Source: Crossiella cryophila
GTDB lineage: Bacteria > Actinomycetota > Actinomycetes > Mycobacteriales > Pseudonocardiaceae
DNA: 64,000 nucleotides
Direction of reading: 5' to 3'
Assembly (NCBI RefSeq): GCF_014204915.1
Contig: NZ_JACHMH010000001.1
Location: forward strand, 1,922,001 to 1,986,000
Position 1 is the stretch's first letter. Each line of letters starts with the position of its first letter. The position numbers and the translations under genes were made by a program. This document shows, in pieces, positions 20,863 through 29,205 of this stretch. Below the pieces are notes generated by a model. It ran no database searches, had not been told where the DNA came from, and saw only the letters and a program-made list of their open reading frames with translations.

Positions 20863-22167
20863 TCAGCTGTCGATGTCCACGTCCACGCCATCGGGGTCGA
20901 CGGACTTCTCCGCGTCGCGGGACTTGCCGGTGCTCTTGGCGCGGCTGCGGCGCTGCTGGCGGGGCATGACCGCGGGGGGCGGGGGCGGGGTGGGGGCGCC
21001 GCCGCCGAGGATCAGCTCGGCGAAGGTGGCCATGGCCTCGTCCAGCTGGCCGGCGTGGCGCTGGTCGGACTCCTGGTTGGCCTGGCGGACCAGGCCGATC
21101 AGGGCGTCGTTGTCCGGGCGCTCGGTGACCGCGCCGGTGACCCGGTTCAGGCCCTGCTTGACGTTGCCGTCCAGGTCGCCGAGGCGGCCGCTGACGTTGT
21201 CCTCGACCTCGTCGATCCGGCCGCCGACCTGCTCCAGCCGGGCGTTGAGCGCCTCCAGCCGGTCGGCAAGGCCCTGCAGCCGCTCGGTGGGGTCGACCGC
21301 GGGGCGGCCGAGCAGGTCGTCCAGCTTGTCGTTCTGCTCGTCGCGGGCCGCGGCCAGCGCGTTGTGCAGGCTGTTGTTGCCGTCGCCGATGGTGTTGCGC
21401 AGGCCGGTGTTGCCCTCGGTGATGGTGCTCTTGAGGGTGTTGTTGCCCTCGGTGATCGCGCCACGCAGCGAGCTGGTGCCGTCGTTGATCGAGCTGCGCA
21501 GGGTGTCGGTGCCCTCGGAGATCAGGCCACGCAGGCTGTCGGTGCTCTCGGTCAGCGAGCGCTGCAGCGCCTCGCGGGTGCCGTCGAGGTGCTCGTGCAC
21601 GCCCTCGTCCACCTCGTCGATCCGGCCGCGCAACACGGTCTCCAGCGCCTCCACGCGCTCGCGCACCGGGTTGGTGATCGCGGCGGGCAGTGCCTCCAGG
21701 CGGGCGTCCTGCTTGTCCAGGTGCCGCTCGACGTTGCCGCCGAGGTCGTCCAGGCGCTTGTGGATGTTGGAGAGCTTGTCCTCAAGCCCGTCCATCTTGC
21801 CCTGCACGCCCTCGAACCGGCCCGCGACGCCGTCCAGGCGGCCGTCCAGCTGGGCGAAGGGCTTGGCCAGCTTGTCGACCAGGCTCTCCACCGCGCGGCC
21901 GAGCCCGGCGATCGCGCCGTCCTGGGCCTCCAGCCGGGCGAGGGTCTCGTCCAGGCGCTCGGCCAGCACGCTGACCTCGGTGCGGTCGGGCAGCTCGGAG
22001 AGGCGCTTGCGCACCGAGCCGAGCGATTCCAGCGGCGAGAGTCGAGCGTGGATCTCGTCCAGCGCGTCGAAGATCTGCTGCTGTTCGCTCTCACGGATCT
22101 CGGCTGCGCGGATCAGCGTGTTGCGCATCCGATCGAAAGACATTGTGGAGTGGTTGTTCTCGCTCAC
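20863..22167 (-). CDS. Long coiled-coil protein with hendecad repeats
   Basis: A 434-residue acidic, helical protein with no membrane segment. Heptad-like coiled coil runs from about 20 to 200 and 290 to 375. In the middle six consecutive 11-residue repeats start at 205, 216, 227, 238, 249 and 260, each of the form (L/I)-(T/S)-(E/D)-G-N/T-x-x-L-x-x-x. The tail has a PTPPPPP stretch (392-398) and an Arg/Lys-rich patch (403-417) before an acidic end. The GTG at 22167 is chosen because GAAGG lies upstream; an internal ATG at residue 9 has no such site. Function unknown; a structural or scaffold role is inferred. Confidence 0.85.
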   Translation of the reverse strand: MSENNHSTMSFDRMRNTLIRAAEIRESEQQQIFDALDEIHARLSPLESLGSVRKRLSELPDRTEVSVLAERLDETLARLEAQDGAIAGLGRAVESLVDKLAKPFAQLDGRLDGVAGRFEGVQGKMDGLEDKLSNIHKRLDDLGGNVERHLDKQDARLEALPAAITNPVRERVEALETVLRGRIDEVDEGVHEHLDGTREALQRSLTESTDSLRGLISEGTDTLRSSINDGTSSLRGAITEGNNTLKSTITEGNTGLRNTIGDGNNSLHNALAAARDEQNDKLDDLLGRPAVDPTERLQGLADRLEALNARLEQVGGRIDEVEDNVSGRLGDLDGNVKQGLNRVTGAVTERPDNDALIGLVRQANQESDQRHAGQLDEAMATFAELILGGGAPTPPPPPAVMPRQQRRSRAKSTGKSRDAEKSVDPDGVDVDIDS

Positions 22168-22535
22168 GGCAGGGACCTTCGTCGAAGGGAGGGGACCGAC
22201 GGACGCGACTCTAGCCAGTCGCCCGAGTTGTTGGTCACCGACCCCCGGCCGAACTTCGGTGAAAGTTGGCTAGGAGTACGCCATTCGGGTGACTGGCTGC
22301 AGGAAACGCCAGTGGTTTGATCTTCAGTGGTTGATCAGCGCAGAACCGCGTTCCCCATTCGAGCTACTTGCTTCCCCGACCATGATCGACGTTCCGTGGC
22401 GAAGGAGCCGCGAGAACATCAAAGAACCATCCGACAGAGTGGACTTGCCACTCGTCGTACAGGTCAAATGATCATAGCGGGTGCTCTCCGGAACGGCTTG
22501 CCAACACGCCGGTCGAGCACGGGTACCGTGTCGCC
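22168..22535. promoter_or_regulatory. Divergent intergenic region before add
   Basis: These 368 bp separate the coiled-coil gene (minus) from add (plus). TACCGT at 22524-22529 ends 6 bases before the add ATG and fits a -10 element for a leaderless mRNA; TTGCCA at 22498 is a possible -35 but with 20-bp spacing. No gene is supported. Confidence 0.5.
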
Positions 22536-23624
22536 ATGTCAACCCCGGTGACTCTGGAAACCATCCGCACCGCACCCAAGGTGCTGCTGCACGACCACCT
22601 CGATGGCGGCTTGCGACCGCAGACCGTGATCGACCTGGCCGACGCCGGCGGCTACGCCAACCTGCCCACCACCGACGCCGAGGAACTGGGCGTCTGGTTC
22701 GCCGAGGCGGCCGACTCCGGCTCCCTGGTCCGCTACCTCGAGACCTTCGCGCACACCGTCGGCGTCATGCAGAACACCGACGCGATCATCCGGGTGGCCG
22801 CCGAGGCCGCCGAGGATCTCGCCGACGACGGTGTGGTCTACGCCGAGGTCCGCTACGCCCCCGAACTGTTCACCGAGGGCGGCCTGTCCCTGGAACAGAT
22901 CGTGGAAGCCGTGCAGGAGGGCTTCCGGCAGGGCGAGGCCACCGCCGCCGCGCGTGGCAAGAAGGTCCGGATCGGCACGCTGCTCTGCGCCATGCGGCAG
23001 AACGCCCGCTCGCTGGAGATCGCCGAACTGGCCGTGCGCTACCGCGACGCCGGCGTGGTCGGCTTCGACATCGCGGGCCCCGAGGCGGGCTTCCCGCCCA
23101 CCCGCAACCTGGACGCCTTCGAGTACCTGCGCCAGCAGAACGCGCACTTCACCATCCACGCCGGTGAAGCCTTCGGCCTGCCCTCGATCTGGGAGGCCAT
23201 CCAGCACTGCGGCGCCGAACGGCTCGGCCACGGCGTGCGCATCGTGGACGACATCAAGGTGGAGGAGGACGGCACCGTGCACCTGGGCCGCCTCGCCAGC
23301 TACGTCCGCGACCGCCGCATCCCGCTGGAGATGTGCCCCAGCTCCAACCTGCAGACCGGCGCCGCGGCCTCCATCGCCGAGCACCCGATCGGCCTGCTGC
23401 ACCGGCTGCGCTTCCGGGTCACCGTCAACACCGACAACCGGCTGATGAGCCACTGCTCGATGTCCGGTGAGATGGCCGCGCTGGTGGAGGCATTCGGCTA
23501 CGGCTGGGCCGACCTGCAGTGGTTCACCGTCAACGCGATGAAGTCCGCCTTCATCGGCTTCGACGAGCGCCTGGCGATCATCAACGATGTGATCAAGCCC
23601 GGTTACGCCGCGCTCCAGGCATGA
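22536..23624 (+). CDS. add: Adenosine deaminase
   Basis: Hydrolyses adenosine and deoxyadenosine to inosine and deoxyinosine. 362 residues. Metal and catalytic residues are visible: HDHLDG (19-24; His19, His21), HAGE (208-211; Glu211), GHG (231-233) and TDN (299-301; Asp300). The first motif reads HDHLDGG rather than the HTHLDG of mammalian enzymes, as is common in actinobacteria. It is transcribed alone from a probable leaderless promoter and ends at a strong hairpin. It supplies inosine to the nucleoside phosphorylase encoded at 42.4-43.2 kb. Confidence 0.95.
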   Translation: MSTPVTLETIRTAPKVLLHDHLDGGLRPQTVIDLADAGGYANLPTTDAEELGVWFAEAADSGSLVRYLETFAHTVGVMQNTDAIIRVAAEAAEDLADDGVVYAEVRYAPELFTEGGLSLEQIVEAVQEGFRQGEATAAARGKKVRIGTLLCAMRQNARSLEIAELAVRYRDAGVVGFDIAGPEAGFPPTRNLDAFEYLRQQNAHFTIHAGEAFGLPSIWEAIQHCGAERLGHGVRIVDDIKVEEDGTVHLGRLASYVRDRRIPLEMCPSSNLQTGAAASIAEHPIGLLHRLRFRVTVNTDNRLMSHCSMSGEMAALVEAFGYGWADLQWFTVNAMKSAFIGFDERLAIINDVIKPGYAALQA

Positions 23625-23631
23625 GCACAAC

Positions 23632-23667
23632 AGTGGGGCCGCACCGATGATCCGGTGCGGCCCCACT
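23632..23667. terminator. Bidirectional terminator between add and the Rv3311-like gene
   Basis: A stem of about 16 bp (AGTGGGGCCGCACCG with its complement) with a short loop, between two convergent stop codons; T-rich on the plus side. Confidence 0.85.
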
Positions 23668-23689
23668 GTCTATAAAGGAGTTACAGCGC

Positions 23690-24919
23690 TCAGTGCGCGC
23701 GCAGGCGTTCCTCGAAGCCGGCGACCAGCTTCTCCCAGGACTCCACCTCGGCGGTGAACGGCGCGCTCGGCGCCAGCCGGTTCGGGTCCGGCCGGATCAC
23801 GAAGGACACCAGCCAGCCAAGGCTCTCCGACTTGGCCAGCGCCTTCTCCGCCGACTCGTCCTCGGCCCACTGGGCCGAGTCGGTGATCAGCTCGACGGCC
23901 AGCTCCAGCTGGTACGGGTCCACCTGTTCGACCCCACCGGCCAGGTCGTCGGACAACCCGGTCAGCACGTAGGTGTTGTCCTGCTCGACCTCGATCTCCA
24001 GGTCGCCGTTGGTGGCCGCGGCCACCACGTCCTCCCAGGTGACCACGGCGGACAGGTCGTTGGCGTGGTCCTCGGCCGAATCGCCCTCGCCGGTGGCCAG
24101 GAAGCGGGCCAGCGCGCGCGGCGTGCCGAAGACGTCGATCTGGCCCTCGGAACCGAGGAAGACCGGCTTGTCATCGAGGTAGCAGCGCAGCGTGTAGTGC
24201 TCGCCAACCGAGGTGATGATCTTGATCGGGTCGATGCCGACCTCGGCCCAGAAGCCGGTCGGCGCCTCCTCCTCGGCCTCGGCCTGCTCGCCCTCGGCGG
24301 CTTCCTCGTCGGCCTCGGTCTCCAGCTCGTCCAGCTCGGCCTGGGCCACGGTCAGCGCGGCCTCGTCCACCTCGGGCTGGGTGACCACGGCGTCGATCGC
24401 GTCCAGGACCTTGTCCCACTCGTCGATCACGACCTTGGCCAGTGCGTTCCACCTGGCCTCGCCGTCGCGCCCCTGGAACGGGTAGGTGCCCTGGTTGAGC
24501 AGGGCGAACCCGTCCGCGGAGTCCAGCACCTCGTGCACGGCCTCCAGCTCGCAGACATCGGCCAGCGAGCGCACGATGGCCACGGTCTCGGCCAGTTCGC
24601 CGATGGTCCAGGTGTCCGGCTCCTCGGCGACCAGCTCGGGCACGCCGACCAGGTCGAAGCGGTGCTCGTCGTCCGGGATCAGCTCACCGGCGTGCAGGCC
24701 GGGCACCTGCGCCCAGGCCGGGTGGTCGGTGAGGTCGTGCTCCTGCGCCTTGCGCAGGTAGGCGGCCAGGTGGGCGGCGTCGGCGAAGCCGTAGAGGTCC
24801 TCGCCGTGGCCGAGGAAGGCCTCCCACTCCTCGCCGTCCTCACGCCATTTCGGCGCCCACAGTGTGACCAGGTCACCCTGCGGAAGACCGAGTTCGATCG
24901 GGACGATGTCCTGGGCCAT
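23690..24919 (-). CDS. Rv3311-like acidic protein of unknown function
   Basis: A 409-residue, strongly acidic soluble protein with a Glu/Ala-rich spacer around 205-240 (ELETEADEEAAEGEQAEAEE) separating two halves. No catalytic motif or membrane segment is apparent. Its size, acidic character and position beside add match M. tuberculosis Rv3311 (from memory); orthologues are often labelled primosomal protein in databases, a label I cannot support from the sequence. It is preceded, 62 bp upstream on the same strand, by the YbaB-like genes of the type VII-associated cluster. Confidence 0.75.
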   Translation of the reverse strand: MAQDIVPIELGLPQGDLVTLWAPKWREDGEEWEAFLGHGEDLYGFADAAHLAAYLRKAQEHDLTDHPAWAQVPGLHAGELIPDDEHRFDLVGVPELVAEEPDTWTIGELAETVAIVRSLADVCELEAVHEVLDSADGFALLNQGTYPFQGRDGEARWNALAKVVIDEWDKVLDAIDAVVTQPEVDEAALTVAQAELDELETEADEEAAEGEQAEAEEEAPTGFWAEVGIDPIKIITSVGEHYTLRCYLDDKPVFLGSEGQIDVFGTPRALARFLATGEGDSAEDHANDLSAVVTWEDVVAAATNGDLEIEVEQDNTYVLTGLSDDLAGGVEQVDPYQLELAVELITDSAQWAEDESAEKALAKSESLGWLVSFVIRPDPNRLAPSAPFTAEVESWEKLVAGFEERLRAH

Positions 24920-24981
24920 TCCCTGCCTCCGGGTCGCCGACGGATTCGGCCGCAGCCTACGGGTTCACCGCGCGCTGCGGA

Positions 24982-25437
24982 TCACCGGTCCGAACGAAGG
25001 CTCGACAGATCGAAGGAGAACACGTCCTCGTCCTCCTCAGCGGCGAGCGCGGGCCTGCCGGGCGTGGCGGCCGGACCGGTCACCGCGGCGCTGTCCCAGC
25101 CGGCCGCGCGGGCCGGCACGGTGCCGCCGACGGCCTCCACCACCGCGGTGAACTCATCGCCCAGCGCGCGGGCGAGCACGTTGTAGGAGCGCTGCACGGC
25201 GAACTCGGCGGCCTGCCGGGCGGTCTCGGTGATCGCCTGGCCGAGCCGGTCCGCGCCCAGGTTCACCGCGGCCGGGTCCAGCCACAGCTGCAACAGTTCG
25301 CCGCTGGCGTTGACGGTGGCCGCGACCAGGCCGTCCTGGCTGCGTGCCTGGCCGACCACCCTGGCCATGTCGGCCTCGAGCCGCTGACTGGCCAGCAGCC
25401 GGTCCTCGGCCTCGCGCACCTCATCCGGCTCGCTCAT
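24982..25437 (-). CDS. YbaB/EbfC-like protein, type VII-associated
   Basis: A 151-residue protein whose N-terminal 100 residues follow the YbaB/EbfC fold pattern (helix, three-strand sheet with GLVAATVNASGELLQLWLDP, then a long helix), followed by an acidic Pro/Ala tail. In actinobacteria such proteins accompany ESX substrates (EspL-like). Its ATG overlaps the stop of the next upstream gene (ATGA), so it is coupled to a second YbaB-like protein. DNA binding is known for EbfC but is not demonstrated for this subgroup. Confidence 0.75.
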   Translation of the reverse strand: MSEPDEVREAEDRLLASQRLEADMARVVGQARSQDGLVAATVNASGELLQLWLDPAAVNLGADRLGQAITETARQAAEFAVQRSYNVLARALGDEFTAVVEAVGGTVPARAAGWDSAAVTGPAATPGRPALAAEEDEDVFSFDLSSLRSDR

Positions 25438-25835
25438 CGCGCCCTCCGCAGGAAAGACCCGCCGTCCTCGTCATCGTCGTCGGGCACCGGCTGCGGCGCC
25501 ATGCCCAGCGCGGTCAGCCCCTCGGCCGCGCGCGTGTCCAGCACGCCGTGCAGGGTCCGGTGCAGCCGCCCGGCCGCGTCCCTGGTGGCCCGCTGGGCCT
25601 GCTTGAGCACCTCGGCGGCCAGCTGCGCGGAACCCAGCTGCAGGGCCCTCGGGTCGATCAGGACCTCCTGGATCTCCCCGCCGGGCACCACGGTCACGCT
25701 CACCGCGCCGTCGCCGGAACGGGCCCGGCCGAGCACCGGCCCGGACCGGGCCAGCCGTTCGGTTACCCGCTGATCGGTCTCGGCGATCCTCGCCGCCGCC
25801 CGCGCGTTGTCCGCCTCGACGTAGTCCTCGTGCAT
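25434..25835 (-). CDS. YbaB/EbfC-like protein, type VII-associated, paralogue
   Basis: A 133-residue paralogue of the downstream gene, with the same core (GAVSVTVVPGGEIQEVLIDP) and an acidic DDDDEDGG motif before a basic C-terminus (SFLRRAR). Start ATG at 25835. It lies 14 bp downstream of the WXG-like/NlpC-P60 gene. The two YbaB-like proteins, coupled by a 4-base overlap, may form a heteromer. Confidence 0.75.
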   Translation of the reverse strand: MHEDYVEADNARAAARIAETDQRVTERLARSGPVLGRARSGDGAVSVTVVPGGEIQEVLIDPRALQLGSAQLAAEVLKQAQRATRDAAGRLHRTLHGVLDTRAAEGLTALGMAPQPVPDDDDEDGGSFLRRAR

Positions 25836-25849
25836 CGACCTACCCCCGC

Positions 25850-27004
25850 TCAGCCGGTGGGCCGGAAGAAGCCCATGAACGGCATGCCGCTGTTGGTGGT
25901 GCGCAGCTTGCCGATCTGCACCGGGTCACCGGCCTCGATGATCTGCCCGTCGCCGATGAACATCGCCACGTGACCCTTCCACACCACCAGGTCGCCGGGC
26001 AGCAGCTGGCCGGGCGGCACCTGCGCGCCCATCGCCTGGGCCGCGGAGTGCCTGGGCAGCTCGAACCCGGCTGCCGCGTAGGACCACTTGGTCAGCCCGG
26101 AGCAGTCGGTGCCCTGCGGCGGATTGGAGGCCGCCCAGACGTACGGCGTGCCCAGCGCGGTCAGCGCCTTGCGCACCGCGGCCGCGGCGATCTCGTTGGG
26201 CGCCTGCACGGTCTTGCCGCCGGGCAGGTTCACGTCCACACCCGAACCCGGCTGCGGCGGGATGGCCACCGGCAGGTTGGACGCGGGCGCGCCGCCGCCA
26301 CCGCCGCCCCCTCCGCCGCCACCACTGCCCGAACCGCCGCCGCCGCCCCCGTTGGAGCCGCTGCCATTGCCGCCGGAACCGTTGCGGCCGTTGGACCCCG
26401 CGGTGCCGGTGCCGTCCACGCCGCCGCCGAGCGCGCCGCCCATGCCGCCGAGTGAACCCACGTCCACCCCTGGCAGGCCGCGCAGTTTGCCCGCGGCCTC
26501 GCTCAGTGCCTGCTTGGCCTTGGTGATCTCCTGGGTGCCCTTGAGGTGGAAGTTGGCCGCGGTGCACCAGCACTGCTTGATCGCCTCGGGCACGCTGGCC
26601 TTGTTGCCGCCTGCCTTACCTGCCAGCGCCGCCTGCACCTGCGGGGTGACCGCGCCACGCAGCTCGTTGACCAGCCGCTCGATGTTGCCCTTGGCCGAGG
26701 TGACCGCGTTGTAGGCGCCGTTGACCGCGTCCTGGGCGGTCTTGCAGTTGGCGGCCAGCTTGTCCAGCGAGCCCTCCAGGGTGGCGACCCGGCCCTGGAA
26801 GACGTTGGCCCGGTCGCCGTACCAGCCGTTCATCGCGCCCTTGAACGCGCCGTTGTGCCTGCCCTTGAGATCGGCCAGCGCGGTGTTGGCCTGTCCGAAG
26901 GCGGTGGCCGCGCGCTGGGCGGCGCCGTGGTCGCCCTCGATGTCCTTCAGGTTGTTGCGCAACGGTTCGGTGAGTCCGTTGAGCACTGCTTCGACGTCGG
27001 ACAT
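25850..27004 (-). CDS. WXG-like domain fused to NlpC/P60 peptidase, probable type VII substrate
   Basis: A 384-residue three-part protein. Residues 1-175 are helical with a W-x-G turn (GWYGDR, 60-65), like a WXG100/ESX substrate. Residues 184-240 are a Gly/Ser/Asn linker with a run of nearly pure glycine (219-238). Residues 265-384 are an NlpC/P60 (C40) cysteine peptidase: Cys301 in TDCSGLTKW, His345 in GHVAMFIG, and an acidic or polar third residue in IIEAGDP. No signal peptide is present, consistent with type VII rather than Sec export. Expected to cleave cell-wall stem peptides. A CWC motif (145-147) in the helical domain is unusual. It follows the EspC-like gene by 19 bp. Confidence 0.85.
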   Translation of the reverse strand: MSDVEAVLNGLTEPLRNNLKDIEGDHGAAQRAATAFGQANTALADLKGRHNGAFKGAMNGWYGDRANVFQGRVATLEGSLDKLAANCKTAQDAVNGAYNAVTSAKGNIERLVNELRGAVTPQVQAALAGKAGGNKASVPEAIKQCWCTAANFHLKGTQEITKAKQALSEAAGKLRGLPGVDVGSLGGMGGALGGGVDGTGTAGSNGRNGSGGNGSGSNGGGGGGSGSGGGGGGGGGGGAPASNLPVAIPPQPGSGVDVNLPGGKTVQAPNEIAAAAVRKALTALGTPYVWAASNPPQGTDCSGLTKWSYAAAGFELPRHSAAQAMGAQVPPGQLLPGDLVVWKGHVAMFIGDGQIIEAGDPVQIGKLRTTNSGMPFMGFFRPTG

Positions 27005-27023
27005 GTCCTGGATCCCCCTGTGC

Positions 27024-27344
27024 TCAGCGCTGTCCGGCGCGCTTCACGCTGGCGGCGTGCTCGGCGTCCTGCTGGTGGTAGTCGGTGACCGTGCCGCTGA
27101 CCGCGGTGCCCAGCTCGCCCAGTGCCTTGGCCGCGGCCGCGATGGCGTCCATGATCGACTGCGCGGCCGGGGTCAGCGCGCCGGAGACCTCCGCGCCGAT
27201 CTTGCCGAAGGCGTTGCCCGGCACCGCGTTGGCCCCGGCCAGCGTGCCGCTGCCGACCTTGCCGATTTCGCCGGACATGCCCTTGGCCGCGTTGGCGTAA
27301 CTCGTCAACGCGGCCGGGTCGACCTTGAAACCCTTCTCGGCCAT
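27024..27344 (-). CDS. EspC-like type VII secretion-associated small protein
   Basis: A 106-residue, Ala/Gly-rich helical protein starting MAEKGFKVDPAALTSYANAA, a pattern typical of ESX-1-associated EspC/DUF2580 proteins (recognised by style). The ATG at 27344 has GGGGAG 5 bases upstream; longer in-frame extensions lack one. First gene of the minus-strand cluster that continues with the WXG-like/NlpC protein and two YbaB-like proteins; probably the secretion partner of the peptidase. Confidence 0.75.
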   Translation of the reverse strand: MAEKGFKVDPAALTSYANAAKGMSGEIGKVGSGTLAGANAVPGNAFGKIGAEVSGALTPAAQSIMDAIAAAAKALGELGTAVSGTVTDYHQQDAEHAASVKRAGQR

Positions 27345-27482
27345 CGCTCCCCGTCTGCCTCTCCCCATGAGCCCCTGTGTGACCGGTTCGACGCGGGTGC
27401 GCGCTCCGCGGTTCCGGCCGGATAGCCCAGCTTGCCGCACGTCAGGCCGCTTGGGGGCGTGGATGGCCGGATTCACGCGACC

Positions 27483-27524
27483 GACTAGGTTGCACAGCCA
27501 GCTAGATGGCGATACCTTCTAGTC
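27483..27524 (+). promoter_or_regulatory. Promoter and possible operator of the PadR gene
   Basis: TTGCAC (27490-27495), a 17-bp spacer and TACCTT (27513-27518) form a good -35/-10 pair. The expected transcription start coincides with the GTG codon at 27525, so the mRNA should be leaderless. GACTAG (27483) and CTAGTC (27519) are inverted copies flanking the promoter, a candidate autoregulatory operator. Confidence 0.6.
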
Positions 27525-27887
27525 GTGAGTCCGGTCGAGGTGCGTCAGGCGCAGTGGCTGCGCGGCGTGCTCGACCTGGCCGTGCTCGCCCTGCTCGCCG
27601 AGAGCGGGGAGAGCTACGGGTACCTGATCTCCCAGCAGCTGGCCGAGTCCGGCCTTGGCGAGGTCAAGGGCGGCACGCTGTACCCGTTGCTCAACCGGCT
27701 GGAGGAGGCCGGGCTGCTCAACAGCGCCTGGCGGGCCGGCGACGGCGGGCCGGGCCGCAAGTTCTACGAGATCAGCGGCGGCGGCAGACGGCTGCTGGCC
27801 GAGCACGCTCCACAGTGGACAGCCTTCGCGGGCGCGGCGACCACGGTCGTCCAGCGCGGTATGCGTGAGGCGGCGCTGAGCGGCTGA
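27525..27887 (+). CDS. PadR-family transcriptional regulator
   Basis: A 120-residue winged-helix regulator. YGYLISQQL and GGTLYPLLNRLEEAGLL (wing helix-turn-helix, about 49-65) are characteristic of PadR. Start GTG at 27525 with no ribosome-binding site but a well-placed promoter. It is divergent from the EspC/NlpC cluster 180 bp away, and a strong hairpin follows it. Whether it controls the divergent cluster or an efflux gene elsewhere is unknown. Confidence 0.92.
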   Translation: MSPVEVRQAQWLRGVLDLAVLALLAESGESYGYLISQQLAESGLGEVKGGTLYPLLNRLEEAGLLNSAWRAGDGGPGRKFYEISGGGRRLLAEHAPQWTAFAGAATTVVQRGMREAALSG

Positions 27888-27904
27888 CCTGCCGCGATGA
27901 TGCT

Positions 27905-27939
27905 TCGGTGGGGCCGGCGTCGGGGGCCGGCTCCACCGA
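27905..27939 (+). terminator. Intrinsic terminator after PadR
   Basis: TCGGTGGGGCCGGC and its imperfect complement form a stem of about 13 bp closing a short G-rich loop, 18 bp after the stop. Confidence 0.7.
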
Positions 27940-28026
27940 ACCTGATCGGGTACTTGCTCCGACCGGCCCAACGATGATCACGGGTTGGCGGCACCGATCA
28001 AGCCCGTGAGCTGCGATCATGTGCTT

Positions 28027-28608
28027 ATGGACGTTGCCGAGGGCTGGGGCCGGCTGAGGACCTGGCTGGCCGCGAGCGCGCCCACCACCTACGAACTCCT
28101 CCGGCCGGGTGCGGCGCCCGCCGAGGTCGAGGAGCTGCAACGCCGCCTGGGCCTGGGTTTCCCGGCCGACCTGTGCCGGTGGTGGACGCTGTGCGACGGC
28201 ACCGAGCGCACCGAGTTCGCCGAGATCCTGCCGCCCTTCTACACCCCGCACAGCACCCGCAGCGCCTTCGACGCCAGGGAATGGCGGCGGCTGCGGTACC
28301 GCGCGACCTGGGCCGAACCGGACGCCGAACCGGAGGCGGGCACCGCGGCCCGCAGCTTCCACCCGGCCTGGGTGCCCATCGCCTTCGACGGCTGCGGCGA
28401 CGCCCTGGTCGTCGACCTGCGCCCCGGCCCGCTGCACGGCTGCGTGCTGGAGTGGGACCAGGAACGCTCCGAGGTGCACAAGCCGGAGTGGCCCAGCCTG
28501 GGCGAGATGGCGGCCGAGGTGGCCGAGGCCCTGGAGACGGGCACGCCGGTGCGGCACAGCCACCCGACCGTGACCCCGGACGGCAGGCTGGACTGGCGGA
28601 TCCGCTGA
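28027..28608 (+). CDS. SMI1/KNR4-family protein
   Basis: A 193-residue soluble acidic protein. RPGAAPAEVEELQRRLGLGF followed by PADLCRWWTLCDG is the start of the SMI1/KNR4 (SUKH) domain, and FAEILPPFYTP continues it. Such proteins are often immunity proteins of polymorphic toxins or cytoplasmic interaction modules. The ATG at 28027 is preferred; a GTG two codons upstream is equally possible, and neither has a strong ribosome-binding site. It stands alone between PadR and two membrane-protein genes; no adjacent toxin gene is seen apart from the NlpC protein 1 kb away. Confidence 0.8.
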   Translation: MDVAEGWGRLRTWLAASAPTTYELLRPGAAPAEVEELQRRLGLGFPADLCRWWTLCDGTERTEFAEILPPFYTPHSTRSAFDAREWRRLRYRATWAEPDAEPEAGTAARSFHPAWVPIAFDGCGDALVVDLRPGPLHGCVLEWDQERSEVHKPEWPSLGEMAAEVAEALETGTPVRHSHPTVTPDGRLDWRIR

Positions 28609-28683
28609 ATCCGGAGTTCTTCCCTGGTGAGCGGTGGTTTCCCGGTACGATGGGTGCTCACATCGGGGAGCACTGGGGGGCGG

Positions 28684-29205
28684 ATGTACAACGTTGCAAA
28701 GGACCGCACGTTCTTAGGCTGGTACGTGCTGGGGTCGGTGGTCGGCGTGCTGCTGATCGCCGCTGCCTTCCAGGGCCTGCTGCACACGGGGCAGGGGCGG
28801 ACCGTGCTGACCGGCGATGAGCTGCTCGACGCGGGAGGCACGGTGCTGAGCACGCTGGGCGGGGTGTCGATCGTGCTGGTCCTGTTCGCCGTCTCGGCCG
28901 GGCGCACCGGGCCGGAACGGTCCAGGGCGCTGCGCAAGCGGGGTGTGCTGGTGGCGGTGGGGTTCGTCCTCTTCGTGGGCGCCACGGTCTTCGTCCAGAT
29001 GTTCTTCTACGAGCAGATGGGCCGGGAGGTGCGCCGGAGCGTGCTGGTGGACGTGCCGGTGCTGGTGCCGATCGGGCTGCTGATCGCGGGTCTGCTGGCC
29101 TTGGGGCTGATGGGCTGGGCCGGGGCGCGGGCGCACCGCCGGGTCCAGGCGGCGCGGGCGGCGAACGTGCAGCCGAGCCAGTACTGGCTGGACGTGCCGA
29201 GGTGA
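28684..29205 (+). CDS. Membrane protein, paralogue 1 of a pair
   Basis: A 173-residue protein with four hydrophobic segments (about 10-30, 55-75, 90-112, 125-150). The short C-terminal tail ends VQPSQYWLDVPR. The ATG at 28684 follows a GGGGGCGG stretch. It overlaps the next gene by 4 bases (GTGA). The family is not recognised; the shared tail with its neighbour suggests gene duplication. Confidence 0.7.
   Translation: MYNVAKDRTFLGWYVLGSVVGVLLIAAAFQGLLHTGQGRTVLTGDELLDAGGTVLSTLGGVSIVLVLFAVSAGRTGPERSRALRKRGVLVAVGFVLFVGATVFVQMFFYEQMGREVRRSVLVDVPVLVPIGLLIAGLLALGLMGWAGARAHRRVQAARAANVQPSQYWLDVPR

Noticed and set aside
24920-24981. Promoter for the Rv3311-like gene
   Set aside because: Only 62 bp separate it from the upstream cluster and no -10/-35 pair was convincing; it may simply be the last gene of that transcript.
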